DNA from: Noviherbaspirillum sp. Root189
Lineage (GTDB): Bacteria; Pseudomonadota; Gammaproteobacteria; Burkholderiales; Burkholderiaceae_D
Assembly: GCF_001428545.1 (NCBI RefSeq)
Contig: NZ_LMHZ01000089.1
Span: 62,001-126,000 of the forward strand
Reading direction: 5' to 3'
Length of the DNA: 64,000 nt
Below the pieces are notes generated by a model. It saw only the letters and a program-made list of their open reading frames with translations, made no database searches and was not told the DNA's origin. Made by a program: the position numbers and the translations under genes. Shown here in pieces: positions 27,280-34,979 of this stretch. The stretch's first letter is position 1. The number at the start of each line of letters is the position of its first letter.

Positions 27280-27677
27280 TGTCTATGGAGGGTAAGGAAG
27301 CCGCTTCGCTAAAGGGCGAAATGAAGCGTGACATTACAGGCCAACGAGCCGGAACGCGCATGAACAAGCGCATGCTTACGCGCGCATGACGGTATATCCT
27401 GCTGGTATCAGGCCTCTGAATATCTGCTATCACCATTCGGAAGCAGACTATCCCGCTCCATGGTTGTAGTATCTGGTTGTCTCCTCCAACTCTTCTTGAA
27501 TTGGATTCGCCCGCAACCGAAAGGTCTGCGGGCTTTTTTCTGCGTAATTGGTTTCCTGCGTTTTTCTTGCGACGGACCGGGCGCGAAAATAAGCGACTTC
27601 GTGTGCATATGCCTTCAGGCTAATGCAACTTGTCGTCCGGTTGATCGCTCCAACGTACTTTTCAGACAGGGTAACAA
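27280..27677. other. Intergenic stretch with one terminator
   Basis: About 400 bases with no supported gene. It contains three loosely spaced GCGCATG words (27356-27388) and the strong terminator at 27509-27539. The terminator has no gene directly upstream on its strand other than the sigma remnant, so it may close the remnant's old transcript or a small RNA. Confidence 0.4.
27509..27539 (+). terminator. Intrinsic terminator with GAAA tetraloop
   Basis: The stem GCCCGCA (27509-27515) pairs with TGCGGGC (27527-27533); inside it ACC-GAAA-GGT forms a second short stem with a GNRA-type loop. Six T follow at 27534-27539. This is a textbook rho-independent terminator for rightward transcription. 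Confidence 0.8.
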
Positions 27678-28070
27678 GTGGCAAGCAACGGATGTGAAAA
27701 GGTGGATGTCTCCCGCGTCCTGATCCAGCGTACAAAAGGTCTTCATTCCAAGGCGCGTGTCTCGTCGATACAGGCCGCCGACATGGTCCTGAAGAACTGG
27801 GCCGATGATGGCATGCCGATCGCTGAAGATGATCAGTGCGATGTCCAGGTGATATTTGAAGACGGCTTTCGCTATCGTGGCAAGTTCGGCCTCAAGCGCA
27901 CCGACAAGCGCATTTCACTGGCACGCCATATTCGGCGACAGCTGACCGCGCTTGCTGCGGCCAAGCGCTGCAGCAATGCGTCGACAGCAAGTGAGGAACC
28001 GGTCATCAGCCTGATCGGTACCGATATCGCCGACTCGGCGAGAATCGCGCTGGACCAATACGATATCTGA
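27678..28070 (+). CDS. Hypothetical protein, 130 residues
   Basis: Starts at a GTG with AGGG nearby. The sequence is well-composed for a soluble protein: a basic start, a middle WADDGMPIAEDDQCDVQVIFEDGFRYRGKFGLKRTDKRISLARHIRRQL and an acidic end. The beta-strand-like centre is reminiscent of small conserved proteins of Burkholderiales, but I do not recognise a named family. No operon partner; the terminator at 27509-27539 lies upstream and a 20-bp palindrome lies downstream. Codon use looks like that of neighbouring real genes. Confidence 0.6.
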   Translation: MASNGCEKVDVSRVLIQRTKGLHSKARVSSIQAADMVLKNWADDGMPIAEDDQCDVQVIFEDGFRYRGKFGLKRTDKRISLARHIRRQLTALAAAKRCSNASTASEEPVISLIGTDIADSARIALDQYDI

Positions 28071-28103
28071 GGGCGGCCCCCCGGGTCCTTGCAGTTAAGT
28101 TGG

Positions 28104-28123
28104 TAAATGCACAAGTGCATTTA
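28104..28123. repeat. 20-bp perfect palindrome TAAATGCACAAGTGCATTTA
   Basis: Lies 33 bases behind the hypothetical gene and 100 bases behind the convergent DedA gene. It could fold as a hairpin (9-bp arms, AA centre) or bind a dimeric regulator. There is no T-run, so it is not a normal terminator. Two copies of ATCGGCTAA follow in tandem at about 28138-28156. Confidence 0.45.
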
Positions 28124-28221
28124 GGATCATCAGGATAATCGGCTAAATCGGCTAATCAGCCAGTCTGGCAAATTGGCCCGTGTGGCGTGTCGTCACCGGC
28201 ATCTCGTTGGGTGAGTCGTCC

Positions 28222-28782
28222 TTACTGTCCTTGATTCTTTTTACGATGACGCATGGCATAAGCGATGGTCACGCATAACAGCACCGTCGTCGCCACCGCC
28301 GCCTGCGTCACGCCCGAAGTCTCACCAAGAAACTGCAAGCCGTAGCCGGCACCGAATCCGATCAGGGCGAAAGCCAGCGCCCATACCAGGGCACTCACCA
28401 GATTCAGCATCTGGAAAGGCAAAGTGGCGATACCGCTCATGCCGAAGGCGATCAGCCCGACCATACGCAACCCGTATAAAAAACGTAGCGTCGGGACCAA
28501 CAGCATATGATGTCGCAGTATCAACTCGTCAATTCTGGATTTTCGCGATTGTAAGGACGGAAAACGTCCTAGCAACGATGCGCCATATTTTCGTCCCGCA
28601 TAGAAATAGGGTTGATCGCCTAAAAAGCTGGCGATCGCAGCAATAACGATGACCGCTGGCAATGCCAGGTGATTGTGATAAGCGGCCAACCCCGCTGCCA
28701 TGACAATGGCCTCGCCTTCAAGAAAGCTGCCAAGTGCCAATGCAAAGTAACCGTATTGCTGAATAAAACCGATTAAACTCAT
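28222..28782 (-). CDS. DedA-family membrane protein
   Basis: A 186-residue inner-membrane protein of the DedA/SNARE-associated (VTT) family. It begins SLIGFIQQYGYFALALGSFLEGEAIVMAAGLAA, with the family glutamate in FLEGE, and has FLGDQPYFYAGRKYGASLL, RFLYGLRMVGLIAFGMSG (the conserved FxGxR-like segment) and a C-terminal helix ending in basic RHRKKNQGQ. DedA proteins are lipid-carrier flippases (undecaprenyl phosphate or phospholipid) needed for envelope homeostasis. An alternative ATG at 28842 adds 20 residues that do not fit the family start. It is a single-gene unit. Confidence 0.9.
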   Translation of the reverse strand: MSLIGFIQQYGYFALALGSFLEGEAIVMAAGLAAYHNHLALPAVIVIAAIASFLGDQPYFYAGRKYGASLLGRFPSLQSRKSRIDELILRHHMLLVPTLRFLYGLRMVGLIAFGMSGIATLPFQMLNLVSALVWALAFALIGFGAGYGLQFLGETSGVTQAAVATTVLLCVTIAYAMRHRKKNQGQ

Positions 28783-28926
28783 AGTTTTGTCGTCGCTTTC
28801 CAAGATGGCTAGATAGAGCGCGTACGACTCAGGAAGTTGCATTGTTGCCCATTGTTACCTTAACGCCGGAATCATTCGATTCATTCCAAAGATTACAGGT
28901 TTTGCAACTTTCCGGGAGTTGCTAGT

Positions 28927-29871
28927 TTAGCGGGACAGATAACGAGCAGTTTGCGAGGCACACAGTTCCACTGCGGCATTAGCTTCATCAATCACTCGAC
29001 CCATCGTAATAAATCCATGAATCTGGCGTTCGAAGCAAATATGCGTTGCCCGATTTCCCGATTCGCTCAGGCGTTGCGAGTACATCAAACCCTCATCACG
29101 CAACGGATCGTATCCTGCTGTCAGCACAATTGACGGCGGCAGGTTGGTCAGGTCAGGATGCAATAACGGCGATGCGCGCCAGTCAAGGTCATGGGTCGCG
29201 TCGTCGATGTAATGATCATGGAAATACGTAATCGTATCGCTGGTCAGCAAGTAACCCTGACCGTTGGTGGTATGTGACGGTGCGCCGCGGCGCATGTCAG
29301 TGGCAGGATAAATCAGGAGCTGGAAGGCGATCGGGACATCACCCGCGTCACGCAAGGCAATCGCAACGACAGCGGCGAGATTGCCCCCCGCACTATCGCC
29401 GCCTACGGCAAGCCGCGATGCATCCAGGCCCAGCTTAGGTGCTTCCTTGTGAATCCAGCGGGTTGCCGCAATGCTGTCGTCCACCGCAGCAGGAAAGCGA
29501 TGCTCGGGACCGAGTCGATAATCAACGGACACAATTGCGCACTTTGAAGCGTTCGCAAGCTGTCGGCACAACGAATCATGCGTATCAAGGTCACCAATGA
29601 CCCAGCCTCCGCCATGGAAGTACACCAGCACCGGCAGCAAGCCTCTATCCATGTCGCCACCAAGCGGTTTATAGAGGCGTAATGGAATCGCTCCATGTGG
29701 CCCTTCGGCCTGAAGGTTACGAACTTCCGCAACTTCGACGGGGTCTGGCTGGGTAAAGCCGCGCCGTTCACGGTAGAAGGTACGTGCATCGGTGACGCTG
29801 AGCGTGTGCGTTGCTGGTACGCCGCGTTGTTCAATGAGATCGAGAAGCGCTTTTGCCTGTGGATGCAACAT
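28927..29871 (-). CDS. Alpha/beta hydrolase, hormone-sensitive-lipase family esterase
   Basis: A 314-residue carboxylesterase of bacterial family IV. The oxyanion motif is VYFHGGGWVIGDLDTHD, the nucleophile is Ser in VGGDSAGGNLAA, the acid is Asp in TAGYDPLRDEG and the His is in ERQIHGFI, so the triad is complete. Such enzymes hydrolyse short-chain esters in the cytoplasm. The gene is monocistronic; the terminator at 30006-30030 isolates it from upstream leftward transcription. Its own promoter would have to lie between 29872 and 30005. Confidence 0.9.
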   Translation of the reverse strand: MLHPQAKALLDLIEQRGVPATHTLSVTDARTFYRERRGFTQPDPVEVAEVRNLQAEGPHGAIPLRLYKPLGGDMDRGLLPVLVYFHGGGWVIGDLDTHDSLCRQLANASKCAIVSVDYRLGPEHRFPAAVDDSIAATRWIHKEAPKLGLDASRLAVGGDSAGGNLAAVVAIALRDAGDVPIAFQLLIYPATDMRRGAPSHTTNGQGYLLTSDTITYFHDHYIDDATHDLDWRASPLLHPDLTNLPPSIVLTAGYDPLRDEGLMYSQRLSESGNRATHICFERQIHGFITMGRVIDEANAAVELCASQTARYLSR

Positions 29872-30005
29872 GTTGTCTCCTTAAATTGTCCGCTACTCTG
29901 TCGGCGCGTAGCGCTTGCAAGTATAGGACCCGATGGAAAATTTTGCAGGAGGCTGGATTGAAGGTCTTGCAATCAGTCGCAGCCTCATAATAAGGCCAAA
30001 AAAAA

Positions 30006-30030
30006 GCCCGCAAACAAAACCTTTGCGGGC
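30006..30030 (-). terminator. Intrinsic terminator, leftward
   Basis: GCCCGCAAA, a 7-base loop and TTTGCGGGC make a perfect 9-bp stem. On the reverse strand it is followed directly by eight T (A-run 29998-30005). On the forward strand only a broken T-run follows, so the main direction is leftward. It ends a short transcript starting somewhere below 30290. Confidence 0.8.
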
Positions 30031-30067
30031 TAAGCTTTTTCAAGCAAGAGAGGAGACAATCAGGATG

Positions 30068-30157
30068 CTACGCTGCTTTCATTGTGAAAGCCTGACAAGC
30101 AGCTGACACCACGGTGACTATGAATACATAGCCTAAAAAGGCCTGTCGCGTCAGCAA
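30068..30157 (-). CDS. Possible small membrane peptide, 29 residues
   Basis: A reverse frame beginning TTG CTG ACG encodes a short peptide with a single hydrophobic helix, FLGYVFIVTVVSAACQAF, ending TMKAA. Its stop is 38 bases before a strong leftward terminator, which supports a short transcript here. There is no ATG start and no good ribosome site, so it may instead be a small RNA or simply untranslated. Confidence 0.2.
   Translation of the reverse strand: MLTRQAFLGYVFIVTVVSAACQAFTMKAA
30092..30119. promoter_or_regulatory. Triple TGAC direct repeat at 11-bp spacing
   Basis: CTGACA at 30092 and 30103 and GTGACT at 30114 are spaced exactly 11 bp, the spacing used by OmpR/PhoB-family regulators. 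The same CTGACA-N5-CTGACA arrangement occurs upstream of tctD at 32721-32737. It could be a second binding site of TctD, but it also overlaps the possible small ORF, so codon coincidence is not excluded. Confidence 0.35.
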
Positions 30158-30286
30158 TGGTATGCCGCCGTTGTCAAAAATACGCCTTAGGATTTGTGGA
30201 ATACCCTACACAGGATCGAAGTCGTTTCGTCATTTGGCAAAGATCAAGAACGGCCAACGGGATCTGATTACACTAATAATCACGAT

Positions 30287-30362
30287 GCCGGCTTAGCTCA
30301 TCTGGTAGAGCGGTTCAACTGTAATGAACAGGTGGGGGGTTCGAGGCCTTCAGCTGGCACCA
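30287..30362 (+). tRNA. tRNA-Thr (TGT anticodon), sequence-divergent
   Basis: A full 76-base cloverleaf including CCA. Acceptor arm GCCGGCT/AGCTGGC (one G-T pair), D-arm GCTC...GAGC, anticodon stem GTTCA/TGAAC, loop ACTGTAA with anticodon TGT, T-arm GGGGG/CCTTC (two G-T pairs) with TTCGAGG loop. It resembles betaproteobacterial tRNA-Thr(UGU), but position 33 is C, where almost all tRNAs have U, and several stem pairs are weakened. A strong terminator follows 12 bases later. It may be a decayed copy or a variant; the rest of the genome would decide. Confidence 0.75.
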
Positions 30363-30374
30363 GATATTCAGTAA

Positions 30375-30408
30375 AAAAGGGTTGCGACTTCCTTGTCGCA
30401 ACCCTTTT
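30375..30408 (+). terminator. Intrinsic terminator behind tRNA-Thr
   Basis: A perfect 14-bp stem, AAAAGGGTTGCGAC and GTCGCAACCCTTTT, with loop TTCCTT. The T-rich right arm serves as the T-run for rightward transcripts, and the A-rich left arm does the same for leftward ones, so it can also end the tctBA transcript whose last gene stops at 30504. Confidence 0.85.
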
Positions 30409-30503
30409 CATTTCTTGCTATGCAGTGTCTGGCGATATGCGACGACGTATACAAGCTCGTCCGGATAATCCACCTGTCTTTGCGAAAGGCTGAGCCGGGC
30501 TTA

Positions 30504-32003
30504 TCACTCCACAAACGCCTCTTCACGTTTCTGGCGCAAGGAAGGCAGCAACACCACCGCAAGGGCAAGCGCCGACATCACCAGCATGGTGGCGCTGATC
30601 GGCCGCTGCAGGAAAACTAACGGATCGCTGCGCGACAACAACAGTGAGCGACGCAGATATTCTTCCATCATCGGCCCGATAATGAAGGCCAGCATCATCG
30701 GTGCGGCTTCCATCTTAAGCTTGGCGCAGATATAGCCGGCCAGGCCAAAGCCCGCCATCAGGAACACATCGAATTCGCTGTTGTTCAGACTGAACACACC
30801 GATGGCGCAGAACACCAGGATGCCAGGGAACAGGAAGTGGTACGGCACCATGATCATGCGCACCCACAAGCCGATCATCGGCAGATTCAGCACGACCAGG
30901 AAGAAGTTACCAATCCACATCGAGGCGATGATGCCCCAGAACAGGGTAGGCTGTTCCGTCATTACCGCAGGTCCCGGCTGAATGCCCTGGATGATCATTG
31001 CACCAATCATCAGCGCCATCACTGGATTCGATGGGATGCCAAGCGTGAGCATCGGGATGAAGGATGTCTGTGCACCGGCATTGTTGGCCGATTCCGGCGC
31101 AGCCACGCCTTCGATGGCGCCTTTGCCGAACTGTGCCGAATTCTTCGACACCTTCTTCTCGATCGAATAAGCAGCAAACGACGAGAGCATCGCGCCACCG
31201 CCGGGCAGGATGCCCAATGCCGAGCCGAGGACAGTGCCGCGCAGGACTGGGGCGACCATGCGTTTGAAGTCGTCCTTGTTCGGCATGAGGCTGCCGACTT
31301 TCATCGACAGCATCGAGCGCGTCTCTTCATTGTCCAGATTGGAGATGATTTCTCCAAGGCCGAACATACCCATGGCAACGACGACGAAGTTAATACCGTC
31401 GGCGAGTTGCGGCACATCGAAGGTATAGCGCGGCGTGCCTGAATTGACGTCGGTGCCGATCAGGCCCAGCAGGAGACCGACAATGATCATGCCAATCGCG
31501 CGCAGCAGCGAACCGTGCGCCAGCACCACCGAGGCCACCAGGCCCAGCACCATCAGTGAAAAGTATTCGGCAGGGCCAAACTTCAATGCCAGTTCTGCCA
31601 GCGGGGGCGCAAACATGGCAAGCAGAAAGGTGGCGACTGTCCCGGCGAAGAAGGAACCGAGAGCGGCGGTGGCAAGTGCCTTACCCGCCCGACCCTGGCG
31701 CGCCATCTGGTAGCCGTCGATGGCGGTGACCACCGACGATGATTCTCCCGGCAGGTTGACCAGAATCGCGGTGGTGGAACCGCCGTACTGCGCGCCGTAA
31801 TAAATGCCCGACAACATGATCAGCGAAGCGATCGGGGGCAGCGAGAAGGTGGCAGGCAATAACATCGCGATGGTTGCTACCGGGCCAAGACCGGGCAGCA
31901 CACCAATGGCCGTACCGAGAAACACGCCGATCAGGCAATACAGCAGGTTATTGAGCGACAGCGCGGTTTCGAAACCGAGTGCAAGATGACTGAGGATTTC
32001 CAT
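30504..32003 (-). CDS. tctA: Tripartite tricarboxylate transporter permease TctA
   Basis: Large membrane subunit of a TctABC importer, 499 residues, about twelve helices. Family motifs are present: [21 protein letters not shown] near the start, [40 protein letters not shown], and the second conserved repeat [23 protein letters not shown] followed by [38 protein letters not shown]. The system imports citrate or other carboxylates with a periplasmic binding protein. It lies 9 bases behind tctB. No tctC gene is present beside it, so the binding protein must be encoded elsewhere. Confidence 0.94.
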   Translation of the reverse strand: MEILSHLALGFETALSLNNLLYCLIGVFLGTAIGVLPGLGPVATIAMLLPATFSLPPIASLIMLSGIYYGAQYGGSTTAILVNLPGESSSVVTAIDGYQMARQGRAGKALATAALGSFFAGTVATFLLAMFAPPLAELALKFGPAEYFSLMVLGLVASVVLAHGSLLRAIGMIIVGLLLGLIGTDVNSGTPRYTFDVPQLADGINFVVVAMGMFGLGEIISNLDNEETRSMLSMKVGSLMPNKDDFKRMVAPVLRGTVLGSALGILPGGGAMLSSFAAYSIEKKVSKNSAQFGKGAIEGVAAPESANNAGAQTSFIPMLTLGIPSNPVMALMIGAMIIQGIQPGPAVMTEQPTLFWGIIASMWIGNFFLVVLNLPMIGLWVRMIMVPYHFLFPGILVFCAIGVFSLNNSEFDVFLMAGFGLAGYICAKLKMEAAPMMLAFIIGPMMEEYLRRSLLLSRSDPLVFLQRPISATMLVMSALALAVVLLPSLRQKREEAFVE

Positions 32004-32012
32004 GGTAGTTCC

Positions 32013-32486
32013 TTAATATCCAAACCAGGAGCCGAGGATCGGCATTGGCAGGCCAAGCCCTACCACGAAGACCAGGGCGCTGAACGCCGCGAGGCCAACC
32101 GCCACAGTGAGGAACGGCAGTACACGGAATTTCTGGCTTGCGAAGCCGCTCAGCATCACCAGGACGATGACGGCAATTACCAGCCCGGCGCCGCGGATCA
32201 GCAGGCCGAACAACACGACGGCCACGAGAATAATGAGGAGATTCTTGATCGCGATGCGCTCAATCGGTTCGCCGGAGCGGAACATCGACCGACCGACCGA
32301 AATGGCACCAATCACTGCAAGTAATCCGCCGAGAAAGCTAGGGAAGTATGCAGGGCCCATTCGGCCCGCGCTTCCCATTGCATATTCGCGACCGATCAGG
32401 ACTGCGGCAAGTCCGAGAACAAGAAAAATGACACCCGACCAGAAATCCTGGGGGTTCCTTATGAAGTTAGGCACACCGGTCTCCAA
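32013..32486 (-). CDS. tctB: Tripartite tricarboxylate transporter small subunit TctB
   Basis: Small membrane subunit, 157 residues, four hydrophobic segments. It starts METGVPNFIRNPQDFWSGVIFLVLGLAAVLIG, with the common TctB pattern DFWSGxxFLxxGxxA and the YAMGSAGRMGPAYFPSFLGGLLAVIG segment that carries the family GPGxFP-like loop. First gene of the leftward tctBA unit; the divergent tctDE regulators lie 406 bp away. Confidence 0.92.
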   Translation of the reverse strand: METGVPNFIRNPQDFWSGVIFLVLGLAAVLIGREYAMGSAGRMGPAYFPSFLGGLLAVIGAISVGRSMFRSGEPIERIAIKNLLIILVAVVLFGLLIRGAGLVIAVIVLVMLSGFASQKFRVLPFLTVAVGLAAFSALVFVVGLGLPMPILGSWFGY

Positions 32487-32892
32487 TGTTGTTAATCCTG
32501 CCTTCGTTGAGGAGGATAGGTTTTAAAATTGCATCGCACAGTCGTACGCGATCGCATTGAACCGCTTCAAAACGCGGCCGGCAAAACCCGCCGGTTTCCG
32601 AACGTCTTTACCTGCCTGCGTCTCAATGGGATTCAGCCTTTTGCACACGACACTATCCGGCGATACGCTCCTGGGAGCCGTGACTATAAGTACCGCTGCT
32701 GTCAGCAACCTGAAGAATTCCTGACAACAAGCTGACATGGGGTGGGTCTTCACTAAGGAAAATATTTCTTCAAGGGCCCGCATTGCCCGATTTTCCAATA
32801 CCATTAGCCGCAAGAGAAAACCTTATCCAATCCAGGACGCGCTATGACATGCACAACGGTAGTGCGATGGATGTAACCGAACGTTAACAACA
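32487..32892. other. Divergent tctBA / tctDE control region
   Basis: These 406 bases contain no gene. The main feature is the array of four 11-bp-spaced half-sites at 32699-32737. Promoters for both directions must lie here; the region next to tctD (32790-32890) is AT-rich. Confidence 0.5.
32699..32742. promoter_or_regulatory. Four CTGACA-like direct repeats at 11-bp spacing, candidate TctD operator
   Basis: CTGTCA (32699), CTGAAG (32710), CTGACA (32721) and CTGACA (32732) are spaced exactly 11 bp. OmpR-family response regulators bind head-to-tail half-sites at this spacing, and PhoB uses closely related CTGTCA repeats. The array is 155 bp upstream of tctD and 215 bp upstream of tctB, so TctD is the natural candidate binder, controlling the transporter and itself. 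Identity of the binder is inference. Confidence 0.55.
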
Positions 32893-33561
32893 ATGCATGT
32901 TTTACTGGTAGAAGACGACGCGGTGCTCGCCGATGGCATCTCCCGTATCCTCAAGGGCTACGGGATGGTGGTCGATGTGACGTCCAATGGTTCGGATGCC
33001 GATGCACTACTCAAACGCAGTGAACTGGCGGTCGTGGTGCTCGACATCGGGCTGCCGGGCATTGATGGCTTTGAAGTTGTCCGCCGCCTTCGGGCGCGGG
33101 GAAGCAATGTTCCGGTACTACTGCTTACCGCGCGCGACGCCATCGAGGATCGGGTAAGGGGTCTTGAACTCGGCGCCGACGATTACCTGGTGAAGCCTTT
33201 TGCCGCGCCAGAACTGGCCGCACGCATCCGCGCCCTGGTCCGGCGCAGCAGTCCACGCCCATCGGAGCTGCAATTGATGGGGCTGACGCTCGACATGCAT
33301 GCGAAGCGCGCGAGGGTTAACGACAAAGTGATCGAATTGTCAGCGCGAGAGTGGGCAGTGCTGGAATACCTGCTACAGCAAGCAACCCGAGTCGTGTCGA
33401 AAGAACAGATCCTGGATGCCATCCTTCCCTGGGGTGAAGAGCTTACCCTGAATGCGGTCGAGGTGTATGTTTCGCGCATCCGCATCAAGATCGCGGGAGC
33501 GGGAATCGTGATCCGGACCATACGCGGCTTCGGCTACATGCTCGACGCGAGCAAGGAATGA
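32893..33561 (+). CDS. tctD: Response regulator TctD (OmpR family)
   Basis: A 222-residue response regulator. The receiver domain (1-115) has EDD near the N-terminus, acceptor Asp51 in VVLDIGLPGIDGFEVVRRLRARG, and Lys in DDYLVKPFAAPELAARI. The winged-helix domain (about 125-220) has the recognition region SAREWAVLEYLLQQATRVVSKEQIL and VEVYVSRIRIKIAGAGIVIRTIRGFGYML. It is paired by a 4-base overlap with the kinase gene tctE and divergent from tctBA, matching the TctD role of activating tricarboxylate uptake. Confidence 0.93.
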   Translation: MHVLLVEDDAVLADGISRILKGYGMVVDVTSNGSDADALLKRSELAVVVLDIGLPGIDGFEVVRRLRARGSNVPVLLLTARDAIEDRVRGLELGADDYLVKPFAAPELAARIRALVRRSSPRPSELQLMGLTLDMHAKRARVNDKVIELSAREWAVLEYLLQQATRVVSKEQILDAILPWGEELTLNAVEVYVSRIRIKIAGAGIVIRTIRGFGYMLDASKE

Positions 33562-34919
33562 CGACCAGCATCCGGGCGGACCTTCTGAAATGGCTGATCG
33601 CACCACTTTTTGTCATCAGTCTGGTCGGTGCCTTGCTGATTTATATGCTGGCGTGGTCACCTGCGCAAGATGCGCTTGATCGAAATCTGGTGGATACCGT
33701 GCATGACCTGAGTGAGCACATCGAGCTTGTCGATGGAAAGATCACGCTGAATCTTTCGGATCAGGCGGAACGCATGTTGCGCGTCAATCAGACGGATTCG
33801 GTGTTTTACGCAGTGCGGGACCTCGCCGGCGTCACCTTGGCCGGTGATACGGATTTTCCACCCTTTCTTCTCTTCGCCGGCAGAAATAATGAGCCGATTG
33901 CCTACATGGCCAATCTACGGGATCTGCATGTCCGTGTCGTTGCAATGAAGGTCGTGGTGGCGGGAGAGCATCTATGGATCGGCGTTGCGGAAACCCTCAC
34001 TGCGCGGCGACAGATTCAGTCGCGCATCCTGTTTGCCCTGATCGGACTGGAAACCATATTGTTCATCGCGTCACTGGCAATCGTATGGTTTGCGGTCACT
34101 GAAGGTCTCTTTCCTTTACAAAAAATCCGTAGTCGTCTCGACACGCGTCATGTCAATGATCTGGCACCAACCGAAGAGCACGATATGCCGGCTGAATTAC
34201 GTCCACTGGTGCGCGCGATCAACGGCCTGCTGGCGCGCGCGCAAGACGATAGCCGCGCCCGACAGTCCTTCCTTGCCGACATTGCACATCAGTTGCGCAC
34301 GCCGCTCGCAGGTTTCAAGACTCAGCTTGAGCTACTGCGCACGAGCCATGGATTGAGCCGGGAAGCAGAACAATCGGCACAACTCATGACAGACTCTGTC
34401 AACAGGATGATCCGGCAGACCAATCAATTGTTGTCGCTGGCGCGTGCCGAGCCGGGACAGGTTGAAAACAGGCGTTTCGAGATTGTCGAACTCGACAAAT
34501 TGATGACGGAGTCGATCCAATATTTTGTGCAGGAAGCAGACAAGAAGAATATTGATATTGGTTTCGAACTGCAGCCGGCCAGAATCATGGGGGATCGCTT
34601 TCTGTTGCGCGATCTGATTGAAAACCTCGTCGACAATGCCGTGCGCTATTGTTACGCCAACGGCAGAATCACGGTGAAGTGTTTTCAGGAAATCGACATC
34701 GTGACAATCGTGGTTGAAGATTCAGGTCCCGGCGTGCCCGTGGCAGACCGGGAAAAGATATTCAAGCGTTTCATACGTCTGGACGATAAAACCAGCGGTA
34801 CAGGACTGGGGCTTGCGATCGTGCATGACATCGCGAAAATCCACGATGCCAGTATCGTGGTTGACACCGGCCCGGAGGGCAAGGGTACGCGCTTTGCCGT
34901 GCACTTCAAGACAGCATGA
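33558..34919 (+). CDS. tctE: Sensor histidine kinase TctE
   Basis: A 453-residue membrane sensor kinase. Two membrane helices (about 12-32 and 158-182) flank a periplasmic domain of the TctE N-terminal type (WSPAQDALDRNLVDTVHDLSEHI). HAMP-like linker, then HisKA with His in FLADIAHQLRTPLAGFKTQLELL, N box ENLVDNAVRYC, G1 VEDSGPGVPV and G2 SGTGLGLAIVHDIAK. The periplasmic start typical for TctE senses the carboxylate, perhaps with the binding protein. The dyad behind the stop has its T-run for the opposite strand. Confidence 0.93.
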   Translation: MTTSIRADLLKWLIAPLFVISLVGALLIYMLAWSPAQDALDRNLVDTVHDLSEHIELVDGKITLNLSDQAERMLRVNQTDSVFYAVRDLAGVTLAGDTDFPPFLLFAGRNNEPIAYMANLRDLHVRVVAMKVVVAGEHLWIGVAETLTARRQIQSRILFALIGLETILFIASLAIVWFAVTEGLFPLQKIRSRLDTRHVNDLAPTEEHDMPAELRPLVRAINGLLARAQDDSRARQSFLADIAHQLRTPLAGFKTQLELLRTSHGLSREAEQSAQLMTDSVNRMIRQTNQLLSLARAEPGQVENRRFEIVELDKLMTESIQYFVQEADKKNIDIGFELQPARIMGDRFLLRDLIENLVDNAVRYCYANGRITVKCFQEIDIVTIVVEDSGPGVPVADREKIFKRFIRLDDKTSGTGLGLAIVHDIAKIHDASIVVDTGPEGKGTRFAVHFKTA

Positions 34920-34928
34920 GGGAAAAAA

Positions 34929-34951
34929 CCGCCCGGCTTTATGCCGGGCGG
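34929..34951 (-). terminator. Intrinsic terminator for the DUF4142 gene (bidirectional stem)
   Basis: CCGCCCGGC-TTTAT-GCCGGGCGG is a 9-bp stem 29 bases behind the leftward DUF4142 gene. On the reverse strand TTTTTT follows. On the forward strand the T-run is poor, so tctE transcripts are ended less well. Confidence 0.8.
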
Positions 34952-34979
34952 CCAGTCCTTGTTTCGCCTCTTGCTTGAC

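Larger units (their letters stand above)
29872..30286. other. Intergenic region with a short leftward transcription unit
   Basis: About 415 bases without a conventional gene. It contains the terminator at 30006-30030 with its T-run on the reverse strand, a possible 29-codon ORF ending just before it, a triple 11-bp-spaced TGAC repeat (30092-30119), and the promoter region of the tRNA gene (TAATAAT at about 30274-30280). Each is listed separately. Confidence 0.45.

Noticed and set aside
27356-27388. Three GCGCATG words, possible repeat or small CRISPR-like array
   Set aside because: Spacing is irregular (12 and 14 bases) and the units are too short; no spacer-repeat structure.
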